Assembly: GCA_022448955.1 (NCBI GenBank)
Contig: JAKVCU010000015.1
Coordinates: 1 to 52,765 of the forward strand
Direction of reading: 5' to 3'
Source of the DNA: Saprospiraceae bacterium
GTDB taxonomy: Bacteria > Bacteroidota > Bacteroidia > Chitinophagales > Saprospiraceae
DNA length: 52,765 nt
Within the stretch, counting starts at the first letter, position 1; every line of letters starts with the position of its first letter. The position numbers were made by a program, and so were the translations under genes. Of the stretch, positions 11,674 to 21,123 are shown in pieces. The notes beneath the pieces are model-generated. The model saw only the letters and a program-made list of their open reading frames with translations. It did no database searches and had not been told where the DNA came from.

Positions 11674-14600
11674 ATGTATCGAGCTTGTATTATCATATCG
11701 TTATTTCTCTTATTTCACCTTTGCTTGCTCAAAGGGCAATCTCCTCATCTTTCTAACAATAGAACAGCAATCCTTACAGAAATTGACTCTGTGTCAATAA
11801 TTGACTCTTTTTCAATCATATCCTACACATTAGATATTCAGAAAGTGGGAAGCACTGAAAAGTTAGATAGTAGTTTTTATGTACTTGATAATAACAGCAT
11901 TATTTGGAAAAAAAGACCTCCTTTACCCCTTCAAATAAACTATAGAGTATTTCCCTTCAACCTAGAAGAAAGTTTTAGCAGATTAGATACTTCAATTATT
12001 GGCCATCTAGATGATGAGCAAGCCATCAATATCATTTATAACCCCTTTCAAAAAGAGGTAGGACTTATTGACTTTAAAGGCTTAGCCTATAATGGTAGTT
12101 TCTCAAGAGGAATTTCCTTTGGAAACAATCAAGATTTAGTCCTTAATTCTCGCTTTAATTTACAGTTGGCGGGGTCCCTAGGAGATGATATAGAAATTCT
12201 TGCTGCCATAACAGACGAAAACATCCCCTTACAACCACAAGGAAATACCCAACAATTGCAAGAGTTTGATAAAATTTTCATTCAAATTAAACGTAGAAAT
12301 AACAGTATTACAGCAGGTGATTATGAGCTCAGCAAACCCATTGGTTACTTCATGAATTATTTCAAAAAACTTCAGGGAGCTAGTTTCCAAAACCAAACAT
12401 CCTTCGAATCTAAGGGGATACTGAGTAGCAGTGCCAGTATCGCTATTGCGAGAGGCAAGTTTGCCAGAAATAATATTGAACAACAAGAAGGCAACCAAGG
12501 ACCATACAAATTAAGAGGAGCCGAAGGCGAACGATTCATCATTCTATTGGCAGGAACAGAGAAAGTATGGATGGATGGCGAATTACTCGAAAGAGGTATT
12601 GAAAGGGATTATATAGTAGACTACAATCGCGGAGAAATTAGTTTTACAAACCGAAGACTGGTGACTAAGGACAGCCGACTTGTTGTAGAGTTTGAATACG
12701 CTGACCAAAATTATTTGCGTACCATGTATGCTGTAAACAGCCAATATAGTTCCAAAAAATGGAACGTCTATTTCAATTTATTTAATCAACAAGATAGCCG
12801 TACCTCTACCGGGAATATTACGCTTTCTCAAGCAGATCGAGATATTTTGAGAGATGCTGGAGATAATTTGGCGAAAGCCGTAGTAAGAAGTATTGACAGT
12901 TTAAATGAAGACAATTCGTTTCGCGTAGGCTATACTATTCTTGATACGCTCATTAACTGTGGAGGCTTAGATACTACCATACAAATACTTAGATTCTCTA
13001 ATGATCCTCAATTAGTGCAGGCGACTGCACGTTTTTCATTAGTAGGTGCAGGCATGGGTAATTATATCTTAAATGAGCAGCAAATAGCTAATGAACGTAT
13101 TTATCAATACATTGCACCTGATCCAGTTACGTGCCAGCCTAGAGGTAACTTTGAACCCATCTCACAGCTCGCAGCCCCACAGCAACAACAGATGTTTACT
13201 CTCGGTAGCGAGTATCAATTCTCCGAAAATGCCTATGGTAAAACCGAAATTGCCCTGAGCAATCTTGATCTCAATCGTTTTTCTAATTTAGATGCTCAAG
13301 ACAATATAGGAATTGCTGTATTTAGCCAATATCATCAAGATTTTAAACTGGGAAAAGATAGTAGTCTTTGGAAAGTTTCGGGAGACGTGAGTTATGAATT
13401 TGTTCAAAAAACATTCATTTCCCTCAATCCTTACCGTAATCCCGATTTTTTGCGAGATTGGAATCTTGCCAATGTCCAAGGCATCAGTCAGATTGATAGA
13501 GCAGATGAACATATTGCCTTATTTGGCTTACAGCTAAGACACACTACCCTTGGCAGCCTGAGTTATGACTTTAGTACTTTCCTTAGAGACACTATTTACA
13601 ATGGATACAAACATACTGGAGTATTCCAATTTGATAAAGATAGCTGGAATATTTTGGCGAAAGCCAGCCTAGTTAATACAGATGAACCTATTCAACGCAC
13701 CCAATTATTTCGTCCAAATATTACGATTGAAAAAACGCTTCCATTCCTAGATAATTGGCGTCTAGGATTTTATGGAGAGAGAGAAAAAAGTGATCGCTAC
13801 CGTGTACATTCGGACTCGCTCTCCGACAATAGTTTCTTTTTTGACCAGTTCAGCTGCTACCTTAGTACAGCTAGTGATCGTAGAACAAACTTTGAATTAA
13901 AGTATAAGCAGCGAAATGATTACGCTCCAAATGGGTTAGATTATACAGCAAGTAATACGGCACGGGAAGCTAGTGCTGAAGGGCAGTGGAATGCCAATAA
14001 GCGTATAAAAATTGGAGGGAACTTTACTTTCCGCCAATTGGAGGTTATTGATTCTAAGCTTAGCAAGCAGGAAGCCGCAGATACGTACTTAAGCCGAATT
14101 GATATAGGTTTGAACTTAATCAAGGGAGCTTTACAATCCAATACCACTTATGAAATTGGCGGAGGTCAGGAGGCAAAAGTTGCCTTTACTTACATTGAGG
14201 TGATGCCCGGTACAGGGACACATATTTGGTTGGACTCTATTTACAACAACGATGGCATTATACAACCCAATGAAATGGAAATTGCACCATTTCCTGATCA
14301 AGCCAATTTTGTGCGATTAACGACAATCACAGATGAATTTATCCGTACGAATAATGTTGGCTTAACTCAAAGTTTGCGCATTACACCGAGAGCGATTTGG
14401 TTTAATGAAGAGGGTTTCAAAAAGACTATTTCCAAATTATCTACCATTTCAAATATTAAGATTACAAGAAAAACCAGAGAATCAAGTGGTGTTTCATCGT
14501 GGAATCCCCTGCAACTCAACATAGCGGATACTGCCTTAGTTGCCATCAGTTCAAGCTTGCGAAATGTACTATTTTATAATCGAGGTGATGCCATTTATGA

Positions 14601-15192
14601 CCTACAATTAGGGCAAAATGATAATCGAAATCGTTTTGTACAAACCTCTGGTTTTGAAAGCCGACGGCTAAGTGAGCATTATTTTCAAGCTAGATTAAAC
14701 TTTAGAAAAACTATTAGTAGTCAAATTCGTTTAGCCAATGGCATTCGAGCAAGTGATTCAGAATTTTTTAACAATAAGGATTATAGAATAAGATTTTTTA
14801 ATATTGCACCACAATTTACACTATTTGTAGATCAAAGATTTCGTACCATTTTGAAATATGAGTATCAATACGATCAGAATGAGTTGGGGGATAATCAAGA
14901 AAAATCTAAACGCAATGAAGTAAGCTTAGAAGCAGCTTTTAACCAATCTGTTAAAACAGCTTTGCGGTTAAACGCTTCCTTCATAAAAATTGAGTACACA
15001 GGGGAAATAAATTCTCCAGTAGGGTTTGCCATTTTAAATGGTTTGCAAAACGGACAAAACTTCTTGTGGAATGTATCACTCGACCGTCAATTGGGTCAAA
15101 ATATTCAGCTGAACATTAGTTATGAGGGACGAAAAACAGGAACTGCCAAGATTGTTCATGTGGGCCGAGCGCAAATATCAGCTAACTTTTAG
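11674..15192 (+). CDS. Outer-membrane protein with SprA-like motifs
   Basis: The start is the ATG at 11674; a GTG at 11659 is also in frame, but the ATG gives a good signal peptide (MYRACIIISLFLLFHLCLLKGQ). The 1172-residue protein carries a stretch that recalls the T9SS translocon SprA/Sov as I remember it: SFSRGISFGNNQDLVLNS near residue 145, then AAITDENIPLQPQGNTQQLQEFDKIFIQ and YFMNYFKKLQGASF. The rest alternates short aromatic and polar strands and ends in an aromatic strand (VGRAQISANF), typical of a large outer-membrane barrel. It is half the length of SprA, so I call it a related barrel and not SprA itself. The metalloprotease gene follows 146 bp downstream on the same strand. Function unknown. 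Confidence 0.8.
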   Translation: MYRACIIISLFLLFHLCLLKGQSPHLSNNRTAILTEIDSVSIIDSFSIISYTLDIQKVGSTEKLDSSFYVLDNNSIIWKKRPPLPLQINYRVFPFNLEESFSRLDTSIIGHLDDEQAINIIYNPFQKEVGLIDFKGLAYNGSFSRGISFGNNQDLVLNSRFNLQLAGSLGDDIEILAAITDENIPLQPQGNTQQLQEFDKIFIQIKRRNNSITAGDYELSKPIGYFMNYFKKLQGASFQNQTSFESKGILSSSASIAIARGKFARNNIEQQEGNQGPYKLRGAEGERFIILLAGTEKVWMDGELLERGIERDYIVDYNRGEISFTNRRLVTKDSRLVVEFEYADQNYLRTMYAVNSQYSSKKWNVYFNLFNQQDSRTSTGNITLSQADRDILRDAGDNLAKAVVRSIDSLNEDNSFRVGYTILDTLINCGGLDTTIQILRFSNDPQLVQATARFSLVGAGMGNYILNEQQIANERIYQYIAPDPVTCQPRGNFEPISQLAAPQQQQMFTLGSEYQFSENAYGKTEIALSNLDLNRFSNLDAQDNIGIAVFSQYHQDFKLGKDSSLWKVSGDVSYEFVQKTFISLNPYRNPDFLRDWNLANVQGISQIDRADEHIALFGLQLRHTTLGSLSYDFSTFLRDTIYNGYKHTGVFQFDKDSWNILAKASLVNTDEPIQRTQLFRPNITIEKTLPFLDNWRLGFYGEREKSDRYRVHSDSLSDNSFFFDQFSCYLSTASDRRTNFELKYKQRNDYAPNGLDYTASNTAREASAEGQWNANKRIKIGGNFTFRQLEVIDSKLSKQEAADTYLSRIDIGLNLIKGALQSNTTYEIGGGQEAKVAFTYIEVMPGTGTHIWLDSIYNNDGIIQPNEMEIAPFPDQANFVRLTTITDEFIRTNNVGLTQSLRITPRAIWFNEEGFKKTISKLSTISNIKITRKTRESSGVSSWNPLQLNIADTALVAISSSLRNVLFYNRGDAIYDLQLGQNDNRNRFVQTSGFESRRLSEHYFQARLNFRKTISSQIRLANGIRASDSEFFNNKDYRIRFFNIAPQFTLFVDQRFRTILKYEYQYDQNELGDNQEKSKRNEVSLEAAFNQSVKTALRLNASFIKIEYTGEINSPVGFAILNGLQNGQNFLWNVSLDRQLGQNIQLNISYEGRKTGTAKIVHVGRAQISANF

Positions 15193-15338
15193 GTCACAAC
15201 ATTGCTTCTTTACCTTTATAGGGTTGATTAGGCGACAAAATGAGTTTTACCCTTCGTCCATGATCAATTCGATGTGTATTTTTGTATTTCTAAAAATGAG
15301 TTTCACCTTTAGAACGAATTTATAAACCGAGCTTTATT

Positions 15339-18300
15339 ATGAGAATTGTTTTTACTTTTATCCTACTCTTATCATTTAGTGTTTCTTATGCCCAATCTTA
15401 TGGAGATATCTGGGCAGACATTTCTGAGAGCCAGATTAGCCTTTCTGCACAATCTGATATGGCAGTTAGTGCATCAGAGTATCGCACGCTGTCTTTGGAT
15501 TTTGAACGCCTAATCAATGTCATGCGCTTAGCACCAATGGAATTTAGCGCTGCTGCAAAGAGTCAACCTTTACAAATCCAGATGCCTCACCCTGATGGTC
15601 GTATGATCGATTATTTTGTAGTGGAATCGCCTGTGATGCACCCCAATTTGCAAGCGCGTTTCCCAGATATTCGCTCATTCAAATTTTGGAACCCAAATGA
15701 TCCAAGTCAGAATGGTCGGATGGACTATTCACCCAACGGGGTAAATGCTATTTTTACTTCTGCAGAAGGTAAAGTACTTATCCAGCCATATGCTACGAAG
15801 CAAAAAAAGTTCCATTATGTTTCTTATTTGGACAATGCTGATTTTTCTGAAGATATAAGTGATTTTGTTTGTGGTCATGAATCACATGATAAACACAATC
15901 ATGATGTAGAATACATAAAAGAGATTATTCCGACAGAAGTAAGAGGAGAGTTGCGGAACGGCCAACCCGTAGATTTAAGAATTTTTGATCTTGCACTGGC
16001 GTGCACTGGCGAATTTGCGCAAGTGCATGGTAGTACGATGGGTTCGGTAATGGCTGCATTTAATACAGCATTAAATACAGTTAATGAAATTTTTGAAAGG
16101 GAAGTAGCCGTAAGGCTTCAACTAATAGAGAATAATGATCAGCTTATTTGGCTTGATCCATTAACTGACCCATACTTCAATGCCAATCAAGGAGGACAAC
16201 TCTTGGGGCAAAATGCGGATGCCATTAATAATACCGCGGGTATTCCTTCATCTAGTTACGATTTGGGGCATGTATTTACAGGAGGTTGCTTGGACGTTGG
16301 AGGCGTTGTTAGTGGTCTTGCTTGTACCAATGGAAAAGATAGGGGGGTTACCTGCCACTCTTCTTCCAATATAATTGGGGTAGCATTAAGAATCATGACC
16401 CATGAGATTGCCCACCAATTTACGGCAGCCCATACCTGGAGTAATTGCCCTGGCATTCTTGAACAGTTGGCAAGTGGCTCTGCATACGAACCGGGAAGTG
16501 GAACAACAATTATGTCTTATGCTGGCGCATGTGGCAACCAGAATGTTCAATTCGGAGAAGATCATTACTACCACGTAAGGTCATTAGAACAATATATGAC
16601 TTTTACCAGAGAAGATAACACGACAGAGGGTTGTGAAACAATTGTTCCTACCTCAAATAATGAGCCTGCATTAAGCCTAAATTACGAGAATGGATTCTAT
16701 GTTCCTATTAGCACACCTTTCGAGCTAACGGTAGAGGCAACAGACGAAGAAAATGATAATCTAACTTATTGCTGGGAACAATATAACCTTGGGCCATTAA
16801 CCGATTTAGGTAATCCAATTGGAAATAGTCCAACTTTTAGAAGTTTTCCTCCTTCATCTTCTCCTACAAGGGTTTTCCCAAGGTTAGGCGTATTACTACA
16901 AAATGAGTCAGAGTCAGTAGAAATACTACCTACTTATAGTAGAGATTTATCTTTCAGGTGTACTGTGAGAGACAACAATCCTGAAGCAGGTGGTACAGTT
17001 TGGGAGCAAGTAGATTTCAAAGCTACTGAATCTGCAGGGCCCTTCTTAGTATCATATCCTAATGCAACAGACGAGGTTTGGGAAGCAGGTGATTTCATAG
17101 AAGTAACATGGGACGTTGCCAATACGAATAACAACATTGTGAATTGTCAATACGTCAATATCAGATTATCTACTGACTTTGGCAATACTTACCCTATTAT
17201 CCTTTCAGAAAACACCTTAAACGACGGAAGTGAGTTCATAACAGTACCTGTTGATGCTGTCGCTAATAATAGAGCTAGAATAAAGGTAGAAGCTGCAGAT
17301 AATATTTTCTTTGATATTTCAAATGAGAACTTTGATATTGTAGAACCATCTCAGCCAGGATATACCCTTACACCAAGCCCTTCTTCACAGCAAGTTTGCT
17401 TGCCTGATGTTGCTACTGTTGATCTGAGCACTGCATCTATCTTATCGTTTGAGAATCCTATCCAATTAGAAATTATTGATGGCCTTCCTGAAGGTGCTAT
17501 TGCATCTTTTTCTGCGAATAACCTCATTCCATCTGAATCCTCTATCCTGTCTGTTGACATGACTAATGTCACTGTTCCAGGCACATATGATGTAACCATT
17601 AGAGCCATTTCAATGGATACCGATACGGCTTTCAGAACGATTAATTTTGTCGTTGTATCTAATGATTTTTCTGATTTATCCCTCTCTTTTCCGGAAGATG
17701 GAGTAGGTGATATTATTTTGGGAACAGATTTTGATTGGACTCCATCTGCTAATAGTCTTTTATATGACTTTGAATTGGCAGATCATGCTTCTTTTGCAGA
17801 ACAAGATATCAAGGCACGCATCTACGGAACGACAGCCACCGAATATCAACTTGATCCAAATACAATTTTAGAAGAAAACGAACTTTATTACTGGCGAGTG
17901 CGCCCAATAAATGAATGTGGCCCTGGCCCATGGAGTATACCTTCTGCTTTCCATACATCATCAGTAGCTTGTGATGAAACTCAATCTGATGATGTTCCTA
18001 TTCCAATTTCTGGAACAGGTTTACCAACCATTGAATCTTCTTTATTTGTGGAAGAGTCAGGTATCATCAGTGATGTAAATATTCCATTCTTACGTGCTTC
18101 TTATCAGCCTGTAAATAGTATTCGAATTATTTTAGAAAGTCCAGAAGAAACACAAGTAGTACTATTCGATCAAAACTGTGGTAACACAGTTAATTTCCGT
18201 CTTGGTTTTGATGATGAAGCACCTTCTCCTATCCAATGTCCTCCGGATGATGCTATTGTAAACCAGCCTGTAGGAAACCTCTCTGACTTTATCGGCGAAA

Positions 18301-19025
18301 ATACTTTTGGTGAATGGAAGTTAATCATGCAAGTGATAACCAGTGGCTTCGGTGGAGGTGGTGGTCTTGATGAATGGAATATTGAATTCTGCGCATCCTT
18401 AGACCCTAAAGATCCTTTCTTAATCACGAACGAAACATTAGAAGTACCTCCTGGAGAAGAAACGACCATTACTACCTCTAATTTGGAAGTACAGGATGAA
18501 GATAATGATGCTACTGAGCTCACCTACAATCTGGTGACTTTACCTCAACATGGTATGCTTCGTAAAGGTGACTTTACGCTTGAAAATACGGGAGCAACCT
18601 TTACCCAACAGGGGATCAATATTGGTACCATTCTATATCAACATGATGGTTCTGATACAACAGAAGATTTCTTCTATTTCACAGTAGAAGATCAAACTGG
18701 TGGATGGCTAACGACTCAACGCTTTAACATTGTAATTGATGAAGGTGCAGTTGTCAATACCGTAGAACCTGTTGCAGAAGCAGATTTTCTACTCTATCCA
18801 AACCCAGCAAAAAATGAGTTATTTGTAGAGTTACTACAGCTTACAAATGAGGATATACAAGTAAGTTTACTCAACGTTCAAGGTCAGCTAATTAGTAATA
18901 CTATTTATAACAATAATGCAGATCGTATAAAACTAGACGTTAGTAATCTAGCATCAGGAATTTACTTAGTTTCTGTTAATACTCCTTTAGGAGCAATGAC
19001 CAAAAAAGTATCTATTACTAAATAG
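15339..19025 (+). CDS. T9SS-secreted multidomain zinc metalloprotease
   Basis: The 1228-residue protein begins with a signal peptide (MRIVFTFILLLSFSVSYAQ) and a propeptide-like region with a His-rich patch (HESHDKHNHD, about 180-189). A metzincin/reprolysin-like catalytic domain (about 200-425) contains H355-E356-xx-H359 with H365 (HEIAHQFTAAHTW) and a downstream Met-turn (IMSYAG). Then come an Ig/reprolysin-associated beta region, an Fn3-like segment ending YYWRVRPIN, a proprotein-convertase P-like domain (about 890-1025, GENTFGEWKLIM), a CSPG/cadherin-like repeat (about 1030-1135) and a T9SS type A sorting domain (LLYPNPAKNELFV...SGIYLVSV). It is predicted to be exported and processed at the cell surface; substrates are unknown. 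Confidence 0.93.
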   Translation: MRIVFTFILLLSFSVSYAQSYGDIWADISESQISLSAQSDMAVSASEYRTLSLDFERLINVMRLAPMEFSAAAKSQPLQIQMPHPDGRMIDYFVVESPVMHPNLQARFPDIRSFKFWNPNDPSQNGRMDYSPNGVNAIFTSAEGKVLIQPYATKQKKFHYVSYLDNADFSEDISDFVCGHESHDKHNHDVEYIKEIIPTEVRGELRNGQPVDLRIFDLALACTGEFAQVHGSTMGSVMAAFNTALNTVNEIFEREVAVRLQLIENNDQLIWLDPLTDPYFNANQGGQLLGQNADAINNTAGIPSSSYDLGHVFTGGCLDVGGVVSGLACTNGKDRGVTCHSSSNIIGVALRIMTHEIAHQFTAAHTWSNCPGILEQLASGSAYEPGSGTTIMSYAGACGNQNVQFGEDHYYHVRSLEQYMTFTREDNTTEGCETIVPTSNNEPALSLNYENGFYVPISTPFELTVEATDEENDNLTYCWEQYNLGPLTDLGNPIGNSPTFRSFPPSSSPTRVFPRLGVLLQNESESVEILPTYSRDLSFRCTVRDNNPEAGGTVWEQVDFKATESAGPFLVSYPNATDEVWEAGDFIEVTWDVANTNNNIVNCQYVNIRLSTDFGNTYPIILSENTLNDGSEFITVPVDAVANNRARIKVEAADNIFFDISNENFDIVEPSQPGYTLTPSPSSQQVCLPDVATVDLSTASILSFENPIQLEIIDGLPEGAIASFSANNLIPSESSILSVDMTNVTVPGTYDVTIRAISMDTDTAFRTINFVVVSNDFSDLSLSFPEDGVGDIILGTDFDWTPSANSLLYDFELADHASFAEQDIKARIYGTTATEYQLDPNTILEENELYYWRVRPINECGPGPWSIPSAFHTSSVACDETQSDDVPIPISGTGLPTIESSLFVEESGIISDVNIPFLRASYQPVNSIRIILESPEETQVVLFDQNCGNTVNFRLGFDDEAPSPIQCPPDDAIVNQPVGNLSDFIGENTFGEWKLIMQVITSGFGGGGGLDEWNIEFCASLDPKDPFLITNETLEVPPGEETTITTSNLEVQDEDNDATELTYNLVTLPQHGMLRKGDFTLENTGATFTQQGINIGTILYQHDGSDTTEDFFYFTVEDQTGGWLTTQRFNIVIDEGAVVNTVEPVAEADFLLYPNPAKNELFVELLQLTNEDIQVSLLNVQGQLISNTIYNNNADRIKLDVSNLASGIYLVSVNTPLGAMTKKVSITK

Positions 19026-19607
19026 TAGCAACACGCGAAATAGTTATTAGTTAATGGCAGGAATTTACACCTCCATTAGCTAATAACAATTTCCAACATA
19101 AAGCACCCAATTTACCCTCGTTTCCTCAATATTTCTTCACTAGTCAAGTAATGATTAATCACCTTTCCCACCGCTGTATACTTGATAAGGAAGTTTCACT
19201 CTAATTCGTTTTTGATATAATCATTTTGCTGAGGATTCAGCCCTATTCATTGGTCCATAATGTGTGCACGGGTCCAATTATCTGACCTTAATACTAATTG
19301 GATTTGTATTTTCACCACATTTTCATTTGGCGTAAGCCGAAAATATTCAACAAAATGCCGTGAAGAGTCCTGTTGTATAATCTGCTACTCAAAAACTAAG
19401 ACTCTAAGATGGAGTGTTATAAAAACACTGTCGTTTTTCATTAAGCCAGATTTGGGATGGATCCTATAATACGGCCAGCTGTTTATCCAATCGGCCTATC
19501 TTACTGGGCCCAATAAAGAAAAAACTTATCAGGACTAGCATGATTCACTTGCCTTTAGGTAAAGGTTTTCTGTTTGCCTTGAAATACCCTAATTGAATAT
19601 TATCGTC
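19026..19607. other. Convergent intergenic region with hairpins, no gene seen
   Basis: This 580-bp stretch lies between the 3' ends of the metalloprotease and MATE genes. Besides the 3' hairpin at 19044-19088 it holds a perfect 8-bp inverted repeat (TCCAATTA / TAATTGGA, 19273-19280 and 19295-19302). A 69-codon ORF at 19260-19469 has no recognisable features and a composition unlike its neighbours, so I do not call it. Confidence 0.5.
19044..19088 (+). terminator. Terminator-like hairpin after the metalloprotease
   Basis: A 15-bp stem with one G-U pair (19044-19058 with 19074-19088, 15-nt loop) lies 18 bp after the stop. It is followed by AATTTCC, so the U-tract is weak; it could also protect the 3' end. 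Confidence 0.45.
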
Positions 19608-20897
19608 TTATGTTAATGCCATCCCATATCGCCAGTATAACCATTGCTGGATACCTCCTCTTGCAATCATAAATAATAAAAGTGCCAGCCACAATCCATC
19701 ATTTCCCCAAGCTAAAAGCAAGTAGTTTGAAACTAAATAAATAACAAAAGCTAGCATCATTCCATTGCGCATAGCCTTAGATGCAGTAAGTCCGATAAAA
19801 ATACCATCCCATAAATAACAAGGAGTGCTCAGCAATGGAAACAATACCATCCAAATCAAAAATGGAGCTGTTGCTGCAATCACATCTTCTTGGTTAGTAA
19901 ATAACCGAAGTATTTCTACTCCAAACAAACCATAAATTAAAGCAAATAGAGCAGCCAAGCTCATGCCCCAAATAAAGGTAAGGCGAATCGCTTGGTTGGT
20001 CTTCGCTTTATTCTTAGCACCAGCATACTTTCCTACCAAACTTTCAGATGCAAAAGCAAAACCATCTACACCATAAGACATCCAATTGAGCAACTGAAGG
20101 AGTATAACATTAGCTGCCAGAATGAGCTCTCCGTTTGCAGAAGATTGGCTATAGAAATAACCAAATACAAAAGTCAGGCAAAATGTCCTGATAAAAATAT
20201 CCCCATTGACTTGAAGGAATTTCTTTAAGGCCGTCCACTGCATAATAAGCTCCTTACGGAAATGCTGAATATACTCCCGATAGCCAAAATAAAATAGCAG
20301 AACTGCAAGTATAAAGCCAGCGTATTGAGCAATCATCGTCCCATAGGCTACACCAGCCACTTGCCAGCCTAGCACATGGACAAAATAATAGCTCAAAGCA
20401 ATATTGACCACATTTATAAAAATGGTTAAAATCATGGGATAAATGGCATTTTGCATACCAAAAAACCATCCCATAAAAGCATATAAAGAAAGAGTCGCAG
20501 GAGCTGCCCATATTCTAATATAGAAATACTCCGCCACTAAACTTTCTTGTGCCCCATCTACATTTAATAAATAAAAGCTCGACTCTGCCAGCGGAACATG
20601 GATCAATATCACAAAGGTTGCTAAACCTAAGGCTACAATAATCGATCGGCCAAAATTAGCGGCTATCCCTCCTGCACTACCTTTACCATATTCTTGCGCA
20701 GTGAGTCCAGTCGTCCCCATACGTAAGAAGCCAAAATTCCAGTAAATAAAGTTAAAAATCATCGCTCCCAAGCCAACTGCGCCAATATGCACTTCCGATA
20801 ATCGTCCCATAAGAGCCGTATCTACTGTACTCAGTAAGGGTACAGAAATATTGCTAAGGATATTTGGTATCGCTAATTTTAAAACTTCTTTATTCAT
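19608..20897 (-). CDS. MATE-family efflux transporter (DinF-like)
   Basis: The 429-residue membrane protein has about twelve hydrophobic helices. The N-terminus (LAIPNILSNISVPLLSTVDTALMGRL) is the hallmark first helix of MATE exporters, with Asp26 and the MGRL turn, and the second half repeats the pattern (LLNWMSYGVDGFAFASESLVGKYAG). It probably exports drugs or metabolites by Na+ or H+ antiport. DinF-subfamily placement is by general resemblance only. It is convergent with the metalloprotease and divergent from the Ddl fusion gene, so it appears to be a single-gene unit. Confidence 0.93.
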   Translation of the reverse strand: MNKEVLKLAIPNILSNISVPLLSTVDTALMGRLSEVHIGAVGLGAMIFNFIYWNFGFLRMGTTGLTAQEYGKGSAGGIAANFGRSIIVALGLATFVILIHVPLAESSFYLLNVDGAQESLVAEYFYIRIWAAPATLSLYAFMGWFFGMQNAIYPMILTIFINVVNIALSYYFVHVLGWQVAGVAYGTMIAQYAGFILAVLLFYFGYREYIQHFRKELIMQWTALKKFLQVNGDIFIRTFCLTFVFGYFYSQSSANGELILAANVILLQLLNWMSYGVDGFAFASESLVGKYAGAKNKAKTNQAIRLTFIWGMSLAALFALIYGLFGVEILRLFTNQEDVIAATAPFLIWMVLFPLLSTPCYLWDGIFIGLTASKAMRNGMMLAFVIYLVSNYLLLAWGNDGLWLALLLFMIARGGIQQWLYWRYGMALT

Positions 20898-21008
20898 CTT
20901 TCTAATTGTTCTACAAATAATAGTCTTTCCCTTTCTCTTATTCCCCTATCATCAACAAATACTCATTCGGATTTCGTTTCAATAGCTTTTTCAGCTAAAT
21001 TTGTTGGC

Positions 21009-21027
21009 CGTGCAGATTAAATGCACG
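21009..21027 (+). promoter_or_regulatory. Inverted repeat upstream of the Ddl-PASTA gene
   Basis: CGTGCA-GATTAAA-TGCACG forms a perfect 6-bp inverted repeat about 95 bp before the ATG, in the divergent region shared with the MATE gene. It is a possible operator; TTACTTTC some 25 bp further on is an imperfect -7 box. Confidence 0.3.
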
Positions 21028-21123
21028 AACTTCCGATCGTTTTCTTACTTTCACAGAAGTAGAAAATAGGAAATACCTTATGTTTCTTTCAAATTCAGGT
21101 CAAAAGTAGTATTCAAAGCGTAT

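Noticed and set aside
19260-19469. 69-codon ORF between metalloprotease and MATE genes
   Set aside because: No recognisable motif and Cys/Trp-rich random-like composition in a convergent spacer.
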